From assembly GCA_035771175.1 (NCBI GenBank), contig JAYMFD010001271.1, positions 1,116,001 to 1,180,000 of the forward strand: a DNA stretch of 64,000 bases, given 5' to 3'. The DNA is from Paratinospora sagittata. Lineage: Eukaryota; Streptophyta; Magnoliopsida; Ranunculales; Menispermaceae. Shown piece after piece: positions 1-12,807 of the stretch (within the stretch, counting starts at the first letter, position 1; each line of letters opens with the position of its first letter). A program made the position numbers and the translations under genes. The notes under the pieces are model-generated. The model did no database searches. It saw only the letters and a list, made by a program, of their open reading frames with translations, and was not told the DNA's origin.

Positions 1-74
1 GTATGATGAAGGAAATTCTGTAAATCGCCCTCAACTGTTCAAGGGAGCAAAATTAATTGCACTAGAAAACAAGA
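1..74 (+). repeat. Partial monomer at the left edge
   Basis: Tail of a monomer cut by the window edge. It begins one base inside the gag start region (tatgatgaaggaaattctg) and runs through the N-R-P-Q-L-F-K-G segment to the first anchor at 75. Its sequence (caagggagcaaaattaattgcac) is the long junction variant that precedes A-class monomers. Confidence 0.9.
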
Positions 75-3000
75 ATGAGATACTTTATGAGATCTCTTGA
101 TTCAGATGTTTGGCATATTGTAAGAAATGGCTATTTTGTACCCACAAAGGTTGAAAATGGAGAAATTGTGGCGAAGGCAAATAATTTATGGCTACCCGGA
201 GAAAAGAAGTTAGAAAAATTAAATGAAAAGGCCATAAACATGCTATTCAGCAGTCTTTTCGTTAAAGGATTCAACAGACTCAGCGCATGCGACACTGCCA
301 AAGGAGAAATGGGATAACGTAGAAGTTACTCATAAAGGCATAAAGTAAGTAAACGACACAAAGTTGAGAATGCCGGAGGAATCCTACGATGCCTTCAGAA
401 TTAGTGGGAACGAAGACATCTCAGATGCCATAACACGCTTCACCAAGATTATTAAAGAGATAAAGAAGCAGGATGAGGTGTTGCCACAAGAAAGAATAGT
501 TGGAAAATTTCATAGGGGACATGTATGATGAACGAAATTTTGTGAATCGTCCTCCACTGTTCAAGTGTGAAATTACTTGCGTCGAAAAACAAGAATGAGA
601 TACTTCATGAGATCCCATTACTCGAATGTATGGGATATTGTAAGAAATGGCTATTTTGCACCCGCAAAGGTTGAAAATGGAGTAATTGTGGCAAAGGCAA
701 AGAATGTATGGCTACCAGTAAAAAAGAAGTTGGTGCAATTAAATGAAAAGGAAATAAACATGCCTTTCTACTGTCTTTTTCATAATGAATTCAGCAGACT
801 CAGTGCCTGCGACACTGCCAAGGAGAAATGGGATAACCTAGAAGTTACTAATGAAAATACAAAGCAAGTAAACGAAACAAAGTTGAGAATGCCTGAGGAA
901 TCCAATGATGCCTTGAGAATTAGTGAGAACGAAGACATCTAATATGCCATAACACTTTTCGCCAAGAATATTAAAGGAATGAAGAACTGGGTGAGGTGTT
1001 CCCACAAGCAAAAACACTTGCAAAATTTCTTAAGAAACATGTATGATGAAGAAAATTCTGTGAATCGCCCTCCACTGTTCAAGTGTGAAATTACTTGGGT
1101 CGAAAAACAAAAATGAGATACTTCATGAGATCCCATTACTCGAATGTACAGGATATTGTAAGAAATGGCTATTTTGCACCCACAAAGGTGAAAAAAGGAG
1201 TAATTGTGGCAAAGGCAAAGAACGTATGGCTACCCGTAAAAAAGAAGTTAGTGCAATTAAATGAAAAGGAAATAAACATGCTTTTCTGCAGTCTTTTACA
1301 TAATGAATTCGACAGACTCAGTGCCTGCGACGCTGCTAAGGAGAAATGGGATAACCTAGAAGTTACTCTTGAAAATACAAAGCAAGTAAACGAAACAAAG
1401 TTGAGAATGCCTGAGGAATCCTATGATGGCTTGAGAATTAGTGAGAATCAAGACATCTAATGTGCCATAACAAGCTTCGCCAAGAATATTAAAGTAATGA
1501 AGAACTGGGTGAGGTGTTCCCACAAGCAAAAACAGTTGCAAAATTTCTTAAGAAACATGTATGATGAAGGAAATTCCGTCAATCGCCCTCAACTGTTCAA
1601 GGGAGCAAAATTAATTGCACTAGAAAACAAGAATGAGGTACTTTAAGAGATCTCATGATTCAGATGTTTGGCATATTGTAAGAAATGGCTATTTTGTACC
1701 CACAAAGGTTGAAAATGGAGAAATTGTGGCGAAGGCAAATAATGTATGGCTACCCGGAGAAAAGAAGTTAGAGGAATTAAATGAAAAGGCCATAAACATG
1801 CTATTCGGCAGTCTTTTCATTAATGGATTCAACAGACTCAGTGCCTGCGACACTGCCAAAAGAGAAATGGGATAACGTAGAAGTTACTCATAAAGGCATA
1901 AAGCAAGTAAACGACACAAAGTTGAGAATGCCGGAGAAATCCTACGATGCCTTCAGAATTAGTTGGAACGAAGACATCTCAGATGCCATACCACGTTTCA
2001 CCAAGATTATTAAAGAGATAAAGTAGCAGGGTGAGGTGTTGCCACAAAAAAGAAGTGTTGGGAAATTTCATTGGGGACATGTATGATGAAGGAAATTTTG
2101 TGAATCGCCCTCCACTATTCAAGTGTGAATTTACTTGCGTCGAAAAATAAGAATGAGATACTTCATGAGATCCCATTACTGGAATGTATGGGATATTGTA
2201 AGAAATGGCTATTTTGCACCCACAAAGGTTGAAAATGGAGTAATAGTGGCAAAGGCAAAGAATGTATGGCTACCCGTAAAAAAGAAGTTAGTGCAATTAA
2301 ATGAAAAGGGAATAAACATGCTTTTCTGTAGTCTTTTTCATAATGAATTCAACAGACTCAGTGCCTGCGACACTGCCAAGGAAAAATGGGATAACCAAGA
2401 AGTTACTCATGAAAATACGAAGCAAGTAAACGAAACAAAGTGGAGAATGCCTGAGGAATCATATGATGCCTTGAGAATTAGTGAGAACGAAGACATCTAA
2501 TATGCCATAACACGTTTCGCCAAGAATATTAAAGAAATGAAGAACTGGGTGAGGTGTTCCCACAAGCAAAAACACTTGCAAAATTTCTTAAGAAACATGT
2601 ATGATGAAGGAAATTCTGTGAATCGCCCTCCACTGTTCAAGTGTGAAATTACTTGGGTCGAAAAGCAAAAATGAGATACTTCATGAGATCCCATTACTCG
2701 AATGTATGGGATATTGTAAGAAATGGCTATTTTGCACCCACAAAGGTGAAAAATGGTGTAATTGTGGCAAAGGCAAAGAACGCATGGCTACCCGTAAAAA
2801 AGAAGTTAGTGCAATTAAATGAAAAGGAAATAAACATTCTTTTCCGCAGTCTTTTTCATAATGAATTCAACAGACTCAGTGCCTGCGACGCTGCTAAGGA
2901 GAAATGGGATAACCTAGAAGTTACTCATGAAAATACAAAGCAAGTAAACGAAACAAAGTTGAGAATGCCTGAGGAATCCTATGATGGCTTGAGAATTAGT

Positions 3001-4748
3001 GAGAACGAAGAAACCTAATGTGCCATAACACGCTTCGCCAAGAATATTAAAGTAATGAAGAACTGGGTGAGGTGTTCCCACAAGCAAAAACAGTTGCAAA
3101 ATTTCATAAGAAACATGTATGATGAAGGAAATTCTGTCAATCGCCCTCAACTGTTCAAGGGAGCAAAATTAATTGCACTAGAAAACAGGAATGAGATACT
3201 TCAAGAGATCCCATGATTCAGATGTTTGGCATATTGTAAGAAATGGCTATTTTGTACCCACAAAGGTTGAAAATGGAGAAATTGTGGCGAAGGCAAATAA
3301 TGTATGGCTACCCGGAGAAAAGAAGTTAGAGAAATTAAATGAAAAGGCCATAAACATGCTATTCGGCAGTCTTTTCATTAATGGATTCAACAGACTCAGT
3401 GCCTGCGACACTGCCAAAAGAGAAATGGGATAACGTACAAGTTACTCATAAAGGCATAAAGCAAGTAAACGACACAAAGTTGAGAATGCCGGAGGAATCC
3501 TACGATGCCTTCAGAATTAGTTGGAACGAAGGCATCTCAGATGCCATACCACGCTTCACCAAGATTATTAAAGAGATAAAGTAGCAGGGTGAGGTGTTGC
3601 CACAAAAAAGAAGTGTTGGAAAATTTCATTGGGGACATGTATGATGAAGGAAATTTTGTGAATCGCCCTCCACTGTTCAAGTGCGAAATTACTTGCGTCG
3701 AAAAATAAGAATGAGATACATCATGAGATCCCATTACTGGAATGTATGGGATATTGTAAGAAATTGCTATTTTGCACCCGCAAAGGTTGAAAATGGAGTA
3801 ATAGTGGCAAAGGCAAAGAATGTATGGCTACCCGTAAAAAAGAAGTTAGTGCAAATAAATGAAAAGGAAATAAACATGCCTTTCTACTGTCTTTTTCATA
3901 ATGAATACAGCAGACTCAGTGCCTGCGACACTGCCAAGGAGAAATGGGATAACCTAGAAGTTACTCATGAAAATACAAAGCAAGTAAACGAAACAAAGTT
4001 GAGAATGCCTGAGGAATCATATGATGCCTTGAGAATTAGTGAGAACGAAGACATCTAATATGCCATAACACGTTTCGCCAAGAATATTAAAGAAATGAAG
4101 AACTGGGTGAGGTGTTCCCACAAGCAAAAACACTTGCAAAATTTCTTAAGAAACATGTATGATGAAGGAAATTCTGTGAATCGCCCTCCACTGTTCAAGT
4201 GTGAAATTACTTGGGTCGAAAAACAAAAATGAGATACTTCATGAGATCCCATTACTCGAATGTACAGGTTATTGTAAGAAATGGCTATTTTGCACCCACA
4301 AAGGTGAAAAATGGAGTAATTGTGGCAAAGGCAAAGAACGTATGGCTACCCGTAAAAAAGAAGTTAGTGCAATTAAATGAAAAGGAAATAAACATGCTTT
4401 TCTGCAGTCTTTTTCATAATGAATTCAACAGACTCAGTGCCTGCGACGCTGCTAAGGAGAAATGGGATAACCTAGAAGTTACTCATCAAAATACAAAGCA
4501 AGTAAACAAAACAAAGTTGAGAATGCCTGAGGAATCCTATGATGGCTTGAGAATTAGTGAGAACGAAGACATCTAATATGCCATAACACGCTTCGCCAAG
4601 AATATTAAAGAAATGAAGAACTGGGTAAGGTGTTCCCACAAGCAAAAACAGTTGCAAAATTTCTTAAGAAACATGTATGATGAAGGAAATTCTGTAAATC
4701 GCCCTCAACTGTTCAAGGGAGCAAAATTAATTGCCCTAGAAAACAAGA
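75..4748 (+). repeat. Trimeric higher-order repeat A-B-C, three copies of 1558 bp
   Basis: Copies start at 75, 1633 and 3191, each made of monomers A (520 bp), B (518 bp) and C (520 bp). A reads H-D-S-D-V-W-H-I-V with K-A-N-N. B reads H-Y-(S/W)-N-V-W-D. C reads H-Y-S-N-V-(Q/W). All A units carry an extra A before ggagaaatggg, which shifts the frame to T-A-K-(G/R)-E-M-G-stop near 315, 1873 and 3431. All B and C units carry TAA after N-E-D-I (940, 1458, 2498, 3016, 4056, 4574). The 2-bp length differences come from single-base indels at the K-K-L/K-N-W site, at the A insertion, and in the caagggagcaaaatt junction. Class-specific lesions recurring at every 1558 bp show that the trimer, not the monomer, was the unit of amplification. 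Confidence 0.93.
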
Positions 4749-5785
4749 ATGAGGTACTTTATGAGATCTCTTGATTCAGATGTTTGGCATATTGTAAGAA
4801 ATGGCTATTTTGTACCCACAAAGGTTGAAAATGGAGAAATTGTGGCGAAGGCAAATAATTTATGGCTACCTGGAGAAAAGAAGTTAGAAAAATTAAATGA
4901 AAAGGCCATAAACATGCTATTCGGCAGTCTTTTCATTAATGGATTCAACAGACTCAGCGGCTGCGACACTGCCAAAAGAGAAATGGGATAACGTAGAAGT
5001 TACTCATAAAGGCATAAAGCAAGTAAACGACACAAAGTTGAGAATGCCGGAGGAATCCTACGATGCCTTCAGAATTAATTGGAACGAAGACATCTCAGAT
5101 GCCATACCACGCTTCACCAAGATTATTAAAGAGATAAAGTAGCAGGGTGAGGTGTTGCCACAAGAAAGAAGTGTTGGAAAATTTCATAGGGGACATGTAT
5201 GATGAAGGAAATTTTGTGAATCGTCCTCCACTGTTCAAGTACGAAATTACTTTCGTCGAAAAATAAGAATGAGATACTTCATGAGATCCCATTACTGGAA
5301 TGTATGGGATATTGTAAGAAATGACTATTTTGCACCCACAAAGGTTGAAAATGGAGTAATAGTGGCAAAGGCAAACAATGTATGGCTACCCGTAAAAAAA
5401 AAGTTAGTGCAATTAAATGAAAAGGGAGTAAACATGCTTTTCTGTAGTCTTTTCATAATGAATTCAACAGACTCAGTGCCTGCGACACTGCCAAGGAAAA
5501 ATGGGATAACCAAGAAGTTACTCATGAAAATACAATGCAAGTAAACGAAACAAAGTTGAGAATGCCTGAGGAATCCAATGATGCCTTGAGAATTAACGAG
5601 AACGAAGACATCTAATATGCCATAACACTTTTCGCCAAGAATATTAAAGGAATGAAGAACTGGGTGAGGTGTTCCCACAAGCAAAAACACTTTCAAAATT
5701 TCCTAAAAAACATGTATGATGAAGGAAATTATGTGAATCGCCCTCCACTGTTCAAGTGTGAAATTACTTGGGTCGAAAAACAAAA

Positions 5786-6300
5786 ATGACATACTTCATG
5801 AGATCCCATTACTCGAATGTACAGGATATTGTAAGAAATGGCTATTTTGCACCCAGAAAGGTGAAAAATGGAGTAATTTTGGCAAAGGCAAAGAATGCAT
5901 GGCTACCCGTAAAAAAGAAGTTAGTGAAATGAAAGGGAAGTAAACATGCCTATCTACTGTCTTTTTCAAAATGAATACAGCAGACTCAGTGCCTGCGACA
6001 CTGCCAAGGAGAAATGGGATAACCTAGAAGTTACTCATGAAAATACAAAGCAAGTAAACGAAACAAAGTTGAGAATTCCTGAGGAATCCTATGATGCCTT
6101 GAGAATTATTGAGAACGAAGACATCTATTATGCCATAACACGTTTCGCCAAGAATATTAAAGAAATGAAGAACTGGGTGAGGTGTTCCCACAAGCAAAAA
6201 TAGTTGCAAAATTCCTTAAGAAACATGTATGATGAAGGAAATTCTGTCAATCGCCCTCAACAGTTCAAGGGAGCAAAATTAATTGCACTAGAAAACAAGA
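5786..6300 (+). repeat. C-class monomer with 5-bp deletion (515 bp)
   Basis: The anchor reads atgacatac. At about 5926 the sequence gttagtgaaatgaaaggg lacks five bases found in gttagtgcaattaaatgaaaggg of sister units. The gag reading frame breaks at this point (K-L-V-x-Q-L-N lost) and reopens at 5946 as M-P-I-Y-C-L-F. An identical damaged unit sits at 9936-10450 in the duplicated segment. Confidence 0.85.
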
Positions 6301-6820
6301 ATGAGGTACTTTAAGAGATCTCATGATTCAGATGTTTGGCATATTGTAAGAAATGGCTATTTTGTACCCACAAATGTTGAAAATGGAGAAATTGTGGCGA
6401 AGGGAAATAATGTATGGCTACCCGGAGAAAAGAAGTTAGAGAAATTAAATGAAAAGGCCATAAACATGCTATTCGACAGTCTTTTCATTAATGGATTCAA
6501 CAGACTCAGTGCCTGCGACACTGCCAAAAGAGAAATGGGATAACGTAGAAGTTACTCATAAAGGCATAAAGCAAGTAAACGACACAAAGTTGAGATTGCT
6601 GGAGGAATCCTACGATGCCTTCAGAATTAGTTGGAACGAAGACATCTCAGATGCCATACCACACTTCACCAAGATTATTAAAGAGATAAAGTAGCAGGGT
6701 GAGGTGTTGCCACAAGAAAGAAGTGTTGGAAAATTTCATTGGGGACATGTATGATGAAGGAAATTTTGTGAATCGCTCTCCACTGTTCAAGTGCGAAATT
6801 ACTTGCGTCGAAAAATAAGA

Positions 6821-7340
6821 ATGAGATACTTCATGAGATCCCATTACTGGAATGTATGGGATATTGTAAGAAATGGCTATTTTGCACCCACAAAGGTTGA
6901 AAATGGAGTAATAGTGGCAAAGGCAAAGAATGTATGGCTACCCGTAAAAAAGAAGTTAGTGCAATTAAATGAAAAGGAAATAAACATGCCTTTCTACTGT
7001 CTTTTTCATAATGAATACAGCAGACTCAGTGCCTGCGACACTGCCAAGGAGAAATGGGATAACCTAGAAGTTACTCATGAAAATACAAAGCAAGTAAACG
7101 AAACAAAGTTGAGAATGCCTGAGGAATCCTATGATGCCTTGAGAATTAGTGAGAACGAAGACATCTAATATGCCATAACACGCTTCGCCAAGAATATTAA
7201 AGAAATGAAGAACTGGGTAAGGTGTTCCCACAAGCAAAAACAGTTGCAAAATTTTTTAAGAAACATGTATGATGAAGGAAATTCTGTAAATCGCCCTCAA
7301 CTGTTCAAGGGAGCAAAATTAATTGCACTTTAAAACAAGA
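6821..7340 (+). repeat. B/C hybrid monomer
   Basis: The 5' part is B-class (H-Y-W-N-V-W-D-I-V), but the 3' end is C-class: cagttg instead of cacttg near 7241, then the long caagggagcaaaattaatt junction before the next A unit. Length is 520 bp, as expected for a C-type end, not the 518 bp of B. Matching hybrids lie at 10971-11490 and 13568-14087. This is the footprint of an unequal exchange between neighbouring B and C monomers that removed one monomer from the trimer. Confidence 0.8.
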
Positions 7341-7860
7341 ATGAGATACTTTATGAGATCTCTTGATTCAGATGTTTGGCATATTGTAAGAAATGGCTAT
7401 TTTGTACCCACAAAGGTTGAAAATGGAGAAATTGTGGCGAAGGCAAATAATTTATGGCTACCCGGAGAAAAGAAGTTAGAAAAATTAAATGAAAAGGCCA
7501 TAAACATGCTATTCAGCAGTCTTTTCGTTAAAGGATTTAACAGACTCAGTGCATGCGACACTGCCAAAGGAGAAATGGGATAACGTAGAAGTTACTCATA
7601 AAGGCATAAAGCAAGTAAACGACACAAAGTTGAGAATGCCGGAGGAATCCTACGATGCCTTCAGAATTAGTGGGAACGAAGACATCTCAGATGCCATCAC
7701 ACGCTTCACCAAGATTATTAAAGAGATAAAGAAGCTGGGTGAGGTGTTGCCACAAGAAAGAATAGTTGGAAAATTTCATAGGGGACATGTATGATGAAGG
7801 AAATTTTTTGAATCGCCCTCCACTGTTCAAGTGTGAAATTACTTGCGTCGAAAAACAAGA

Positions 7861-8382
7861 ATGAGACACTTCGTGAGATCCCATTACTCGAATGTATGGG
7901 ATATTGTAAGAAATGGCTATTTTGCACCGACAAAGGTTGAAAATGGAGTAATTGTGGCAAAGGCAACGAATGTATGGCTACCCGTAAAAAAGAAGTTAGT
8001 GCAATTAAATGAAAGGGAAGTAAACATGCCTATCTACTGTCTTTTTCAAAATGAATACAGCAGACTCAGTGCCTGCGACACTGCCAAGGAGAAATGGGAT
8101 AACCTAGAAGTTACTCATGAAAATACAAAGCAAGTAAACGAAACAAAGTTGAGAATTCCTGAGGAATCCTATGATGCCTTGAGAATTATTGAGAACGAAG
8201 ACATCTATTATGCCATAACACGTTTCGCCAAGAATATTAAAGAAATGAAGAACTGGGTGAGGTGTTCCCACAAGCAAAAACAGTTGCAAAATTTCTTAAG
8301 AAACATGTATGATGAAGGAAATTCTATGAATCGCCCTCCGCTGTTCAAGTGTGAAATTACTTGGGTCGAAAAACAAAAATGA
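7861..8382 (+). pseudogene. Open gag fragment crossing a monomer junction
   Basis: An open frame of 173 codons starts at the anchor methionine (M-R-H-F-V-R-S-H). It keeps the UBN2 core (A-K-E-K-W-D-N-L-E-V-T-H-E-N-T) and runs past the junction into the next unit's N-terminus (M-Y-D-E-G-N-S-M-N-R-P-P-L-F-K), ending at a TGA in the following anchor region. Two class-specific changes make this possible: TAT instead of TAA after N-E-D-I, and the one-base-shorter K-N-W site, which moves the frame so that it continues over the junction. The gag start codon upstream is out of frame because of the short junction (gtgtgaaattac). I see no promoter or other sign of expression, and treat it as a chance-open satellite unit. 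Identical open units are at 12011-12532 and, slightly diverged, at 14608-15129. Confidence 0.6.
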
Positions 8383-8657
8383 GATACTTCATGAGATCCC
8401 ATTACTCGAATGTACAAGATATTGTAAGAAATGGCTATTTTGCACCCACAAAGGTGAAAAATGGAGTAATTGTGGCAAAGGCAAAGAACATATGGCTACC
8501 CGTAAAAAAGAAGTTAGTGCAATTAAATGAAAAGGAAATAAACATGCTTTTCTGCAGTCTTTTTCATAATGCATTCAACAGACTCAGTGCCTGCGACGCT
8601 GCTAAGGGGAAATGGGATAACCTAGAAGTTACTCATTAAAATACAAAGCAAGTAAAC

Positions 8658-11600
8658 GAAACAAAGTTGAGAATGCCTGAGGAATCCTATGATGGCTTGA
8701 GAATTAGTGAGAACGAAGACATCTAATATGCCATAACACGCTTCGCCAAGAATATTAAAGAAATGAAGAACTGGGTAAGGTGTTCCCACAAGCAAAAACA
8801 GTTGCAAAATTTCTTAAGAAACATGTATGATGAAGGAAATTCTGTAAATCGCCCTCAACTGTTCAAGGGAGCAAAATTAATTGCCCTAGAAAACAAGAAT
8901 GAGGTACTTTATGAGATCTCTTGATTCAGATGTTTGGCATATTGTAAGAAATGGCTATTTTGTACCCACAAAGGTTGAAAATGGAGAAATTGTGGCGAAG
9001 GCAAATAATTTATGGCTACCTGGAGAAAAGAAGTTAGAAAAATTAAATGAAAAGGCCATAAACATGCTATTCGGCAGTCTTTTCATTAATGGATTCAACA
9101 GACTCAGCGGCTGCGACACTGCCAAAAGAGAAATGGGATAACGTAGAAGTTACTCATAAAGGCATAAAGCAAGTAAACGACACAAAGTTGAGAATGCCGG
9201 AGGAATCCTACGATGCCTTCAGAATTAATTGGAACGAAGACATCTCAGATGCCATACCACGCTTCACCAAGATTATTAAAGAGATAAAGTAGCAGGGTGA
9301 GGTGTTGCCACAAGAAAGAAGTGTTGGAAAATTTCATAGGGGACATGTATGATGAAGGAAATTTTGTGAATCGTCCTCCACTGTTCAAGTACGAAATTAC
9401 TTTCGTCGAAAAATAAGAATGAGATACTTCATGAGATCCCATTACTGGAATGTATGGGATATTGTAAGAAATGACTATTTTGCACCCACAAAGGTTGAAA
9501 ATGGAGTAATAGTGGCAAAGGCAAACAATGTATGGCTACCCGTAAAAAAAAAGTTAGTGCAATTAAATGAAAAGGGAGTAAACATGCTTTTCTGTAGTCT
9601 TTTCATAATGAATTCAACAGACTCAGTGCCTGCGACACTGCCAAGGAAAAATGGGATAACCAAGAAGTTACTCATGAAAATACAATGCAAGTAAACGAAA
9701 CAAAGTTGAGAATGCCTGAGGAATCCAATGATGCCTTGAGAATTAACGAGAACGAAGACATCTAATATGCCATAACACTTTTCGCCAAGAATATTAAAGG
9801 AATGAAGAACTGGGTGAGGTGTTCCCACAAGCAAAAACACTTTCAAAATTTCCTAAAAAACATGTATGATGAAGGAAATTATGTGAATCGCCCTCCACTG
9901 TTCAAGTGTGAAATTACTTGGGTCGAAAAACAAAAATGACATACTTCATGAGATCCCATTACTCGAATGTACAGGATATTGTAAGAAATGGCTATTTTGC
10001 ACCCAGAAAGGTGAAAAATGGAGTAATTTTGGCAAAGGCAAAGAACGCATGGCTACCCGTAAAAAAGAAGTTAGTGAAATGAAAGGGAAGTAAACATGCC
10101 TATCTACTGTCTTTTTCAAAATGAATACAGCAGACTCAGTGCCTGCGACACTGCCAAGGAGAAATGGGATAACCTAGAAGTTACTCATGAAAATACAAAG
10201 CAAGTAAACGAAACAAAGTTGAGAATTCCTGAGGAATCCTATGATGCCTTGAGAATTATTGAGAACGAAGACATCTATTATGCCATAACACGTTTCGCCA
10301 AGAATATTAAAGAAATGAAGAACTGGGTGAGGTGTTCCCACAAGCAAAAATAGTTGCAAAATTCCTTAAGAAACATGTATGATGAAGGAAATTCTGTCAA
10401 TCGCCCTCAACAGTTCAAGGGAGCAAAATTAATTGCACTAGAAAACAAGAATGAGGTACTTTAAGAGATCTCATGATTCAGATGTTTGGCATATTGTAAG
10501 AAATGGCTATTTTGTACCCACAAATGTTGAAAATGGAGAAATTGTGGCGAAGGGAAATAATGTATGGCTACCCGGAGAAAAGAAGTTAGAGAAATTAAAT
10601 GAAAAGGCCATAAACATGCTATTCGACAGTCTTTTCATTAATGGATTCAACAGCCTCAGTGCCTGCGACACTGCCAAAAGAGAAATGGGATAACGTAGAA
10701 GTTACTCATAAAGGCATAAAGCAAGTAAACGACACAAAGTTGAGATTGCTGGAGGAATCCTACGATGCCTTCAGAATTAGTTGGAACGAAGACATCTCAG
10801 ATGCCATACCACACTTCACCAAGATTATTAAAGAGATAAAGTAGCAGGGTGAGGTGTTGCCACAAGAAAGAAGTGTTGGAAAATTTCATTGGGGACATGT
10901 ATGATGAAGGAAATTTTGTGAATCGCTCTCCACTGTTCAAGTGCGAAATTACTTGCGTCGAAAAATAAGAATGAGATACTTCATGAGATCCCATTACTGG
11001 AATGTATGGGATATTGTAAGAAATGGCTATTTTGCACCCACAAAGGTTGAAAATGGAGTAATAGTGGCAAAGGCAAAGAATGTATGGCTACCCGTAAAAA
11101 AGAAGTTAGTGCAATTAAATGAAAAGGAAATAAACATGCCTTTCTACTGTCTTTTTCATAATGAATACAGCAGACTCAGTGCCTGCGACACTGCCAAGGA
11201 GAAATGGGATAACCTAGAAGTTACTCATGAAAATACAAAGCAAGTAAACGAAACAAAGTTGAGAATGCCTGAGGAATCCTATGATGCCTTGAGAATTAGT
11301 GAGAACGAAGACATCTAATATGCCATAACACGCTTCGCCAAGAATATTAAAGAAATGAAGAACTGGGTAAGGTGTTCCCACAAGCAAAAACAGTTGCAAA
11401 ATTTCTTAAGAAACATGTATGATGAAGGAAATTCTGTAAATCGCCCTCAACTGTTCAAGGGAGCAAAATTAATTGCACTTTAAAACAAGAATGAGATACT
11501 TTATGAGATCTCTTGATTCAGATGTTTGGCATATTGTAAGAAATGGCTATTTTGTACCCACAAAGGTTGAAAATGGAGAAATTGTGGCGAAGGCAAATAA

Positions 11601-12807
11601 TTTATGGCTACCCGGAGAAAAGAAGTTAGAAAAATTAAATGAAAAGGCCATAAACATGCTATTCAGCAGTCTTTTCGTTAAAGGATTTAACAGACTCAGT
11701 GCATGCGACACTGCCAAAGGAGAAATGGGATAACGTAGAAGTTACTCATAAAGGCATAAAGCAAGTAAACGACACAAAGTTGAGAATGCCGGAGGAATCC
11801 TACGATGCCTTCAGAATTAGTGGGAACGAAGACATCTCAGATGCCATCACACGCTTCACCAAGATTATTAAAGAGATAAAGAAGCTGGGTGAGGTGTTGC
11901 CACAAGAAAGAATAGTTGGAAAATTTCATAGGGGACATGTATGATGAAGGAAATTTTTTGAATCGCCCTCCACTGTTCAAGTGTGAAATTACTTGCGTCG
12001 AAAAACAAGAATGAGACACTTCGTGAGATCCCATTACTCGAATGTATGGGATATTGTAAGAAATGGCTATTTTGCACCGACAAAGGTTGAAAATGGAGTA
12101 ATTGTGGCAAAGGCAACGAATGTATGGCTACCCGTAAAAAAGAAGTTAGTGCAATTAAATGAAAGGGAAGTAAACATGCCTATCTACTGTCTTTTTCAAA
12201 ATGAATACAGCAGACTCAGTGCCTGCGACACTGCCAAGGAGAAATGGGATAACCTAGAAGTTACTCATGAAAATACAAAGCAAGTAAACGAAACAAAGTT
12301 GAGAATTCCTGAGGAATCCTATGATGCCTTGAGAATTATTGAGAACGAAGACATCTATTATGCCATAACACGTTTCGCCAAGAATATTAAAGAAATGAAG
12401 AACTGGGTGAGGTGTTCCCACAAGCAAAAACAGTTGCAAAATTTCTTAAGAAACATGTATGATGAAGGAAATTCTATGAATCGCCCTCCGCTGTTCAAGT
12501 GTGAAATTACTTGGGTCGAAAAACAAAAATGAGATACTTCATGAGATCCCATTACTCGAATGTACAAGATATTGTAAGAAATGGCTATTTTGCACCCACA
12601 AAGGTGAAAAATGGAGTAATTGTGGCAAAGGCAAAGAACGTATGGCTACCCGTAAAAAAGAAGTTAGTGCAATTAAATGAAAAGGAAATAAACATGCTTT
12701 TCTGCAGTCTTTTTCATAATGCATTCAACAGACTCAGTGCCTGCGACGCTGCTAAGGGGAAATGGGATAACCTAGAAGTTACTCATTAAAATACAAAGCA
12801 AGTAAAC
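8658..12807 (+). repeat. 4150-bp segmental tandem duplication, copy 2
   Basis: Anchors are 8899, 9419, 9936, 10451, 10971, 11491, 12011 and 12529, each 4150 bp after its partner in copy 1. Identity continues about 80 bp past 12807, then breaks near 12889 (acaagcttc against acacgcttc). The exchange point is therefore ambiguous over roughly 8658-8738. Because both copies keep the same irregular A-B-C-A-(B/C)-A-B-C order, this duplication came after the loss of one C monomer that made the hybrid. Confidence 0.93.
12011..12532 (+). pseudogene. Open gag fragment, duplicate of the 7861 unit
   Basis: This is the exact protein-level copy, 4150 bp downstream, of the open frame at 7861-8382. It has the same M-R-H-F-V-R-S-H start, the same N-E-D-I-Y-Y-A readthrough at the position where sister units have TAA, and the same run across the junction into M-Y-D-E-G-N-S-M-N-R-P-P. 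It duplicates the segment and is not independent evidence of coding constraint. Confidence 0.6.

Larger units (their letters stand above)
4508..8657 (+). repeat. 4150-bp segmental tandem duplication, copy 1
   Basis: Eight monomers with anchors 4749, 5269, 5786, 6301, 6821, 7341, 7861 and 8379, in class order A-B-C-A-(B/C hybrid)-A-B-C. Every anchor has a partner exactly 4150 bp downstream. Left of about 4508 the match breaks: 4264 and 4487-4507 differ from 8414 and 8637-8657. I found only four substitutions against copy 2: 5896 T/10046 C, 6504 A/10654 C, 7255 T/11405 C and 8490 A/12640 G. Odd shared lesions, such as the 5-bp loss at about 5926 and a missing T at about 5450, are duplicated too. 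This points to a recent unequal crossover. Confidence 0.93.

Noticed and set aside
4508..12807. The 4150-bp duplication dismissed as an assembly artefact
   Set aside because: The copies differ at several bases and the exchange point lies within homologous monomers, as expected for real unequal crossover. An artefact cannot be excluded without reads, so this is noted as a check under the finding.
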